Both the position numbers and the translations under genes were made by a program. This document shows positions 63,909 to 64,000 of a stretch of 64,000 nt of DNA, piece by piece (positions within the stretch are counted from its first letter, which is position 1; every line of letters starts with the position of its first letter). This DNA comes from Streptomyces sp. NA02950 (GTDB lineage Bacteria; Actinomycetota; Actinomycetes; Streptomycetales; Streptomycetaceae), in the NCBI RefSeq assembly GCF_013364155.1, contig NZ_CP054916.1, positions 4,957,001 through 5,021,000 on the forward strand. The letters run 5' to 3'. The notes beneath the pieces are model-generated. The model searched no databases, was not told the DNA's origin, and worked only from the letters and a program-made list of their open reading frames with translations.

Positions 63909-64000
63909 GCGATGGTTCCCTTCCCCCGCTCCCCCTGTGCGCCGTCGGACTCACCCGCCCACCGGCCGCTCTATTGTTCCAAGCTCATCGCGGAACAGGA
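63909..64000. other. Upstream of the RHS toxin gene, window edge
   Basis: Non-coding as far as visible; it includes the ribosome site of the toxin gene. No promoter boxes can be assigned. Confidence 0.4.

Overview
The window reads as chromosomal DNA of a Streptomyces or very close relative. GC is very high throughout, GTG and TTG starts are common, and bldG, the DUF4244-containing Tad locus, the fused transporter-thymidylate kinase gene and the lysine-tailed topA lie together. From memory this order matches the SCO3540-SCO3564 neighbourhood of S. coelicolor; no search was run. The species cannot be named from the sequence.

Positions 235-12029 are core metabolism and housekeeping. They hold an epoxide-hydrolase-like enzyme, an Actinobacterial holin-X-like membrane protein, NhaA, acetyl-CoA synthetase, an unusual beta-carbonic anhydrase, a NodB-type deacetylase lipoprotein with a charged tail, a CooC/MinD-like ATPase, a degenerate Fic protein and a HAD phosphatase. 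The gap at 10850-11192 very probably encodes the Ms1 / 6S-like RNA, which is found beside this HAD gene in actinobacteria.

Positions 12487-17709 are a Tad pilus-type operon (tadZ/ssd, tadA, tadB, tadC, a Flp-like DUF4244 peptide, TadE, and a TadE-like protein whose frame has no stop). The operon converges on a DUF1998-type DEAD-box helicase. Divergent from the helicase is bldG with its anti-sigma partner gene; a hairpin separates the two. Then follow the K+-independent H+-pyrophosphatase, a small lipoprotein, a methyltransferase, topA (TTG start), the MFS-Tmk fusion, holB and an S33-type exported peptidase, ending at tRNA-Thr(CGT).

Positions 37215-49263 look like an accessory defence island starting at the tRNA. 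It holds an N6-adenine methylase-specificity gene broken by three frameshifts, a small membrane gene coupled to it, and a complete four-gene Wadjet-type (JetABCD, DUF2397/2398/2399 class) anti-plasmid operon on the minus strand. Divergent from that operon is a VapBC-like toxin-antitoxin pair with a palindromic operator, followed by an antitoxin remnant. No integrase and no flanking direct repeat were seen.

Positions 49264-63908 are a type VII secretion (Esx) locus, all on the minus strand: a large RHS toxin, a barstar-domain immunity protein, two WXG100-like proteins, a small membrane protein, EccD, a MinD-like ATPase, EccC and a DUF6177 protein. The RHS protein carries a WxG-type N-terminus, an RHS cage and a C-terminal barnase-like ribonuclease. 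The gene for its barstar-like antidote starts two bases after the toxin stop, so toxin, antidote and secretion machine sit together. EccB, EccE and mycosin are not in the window.
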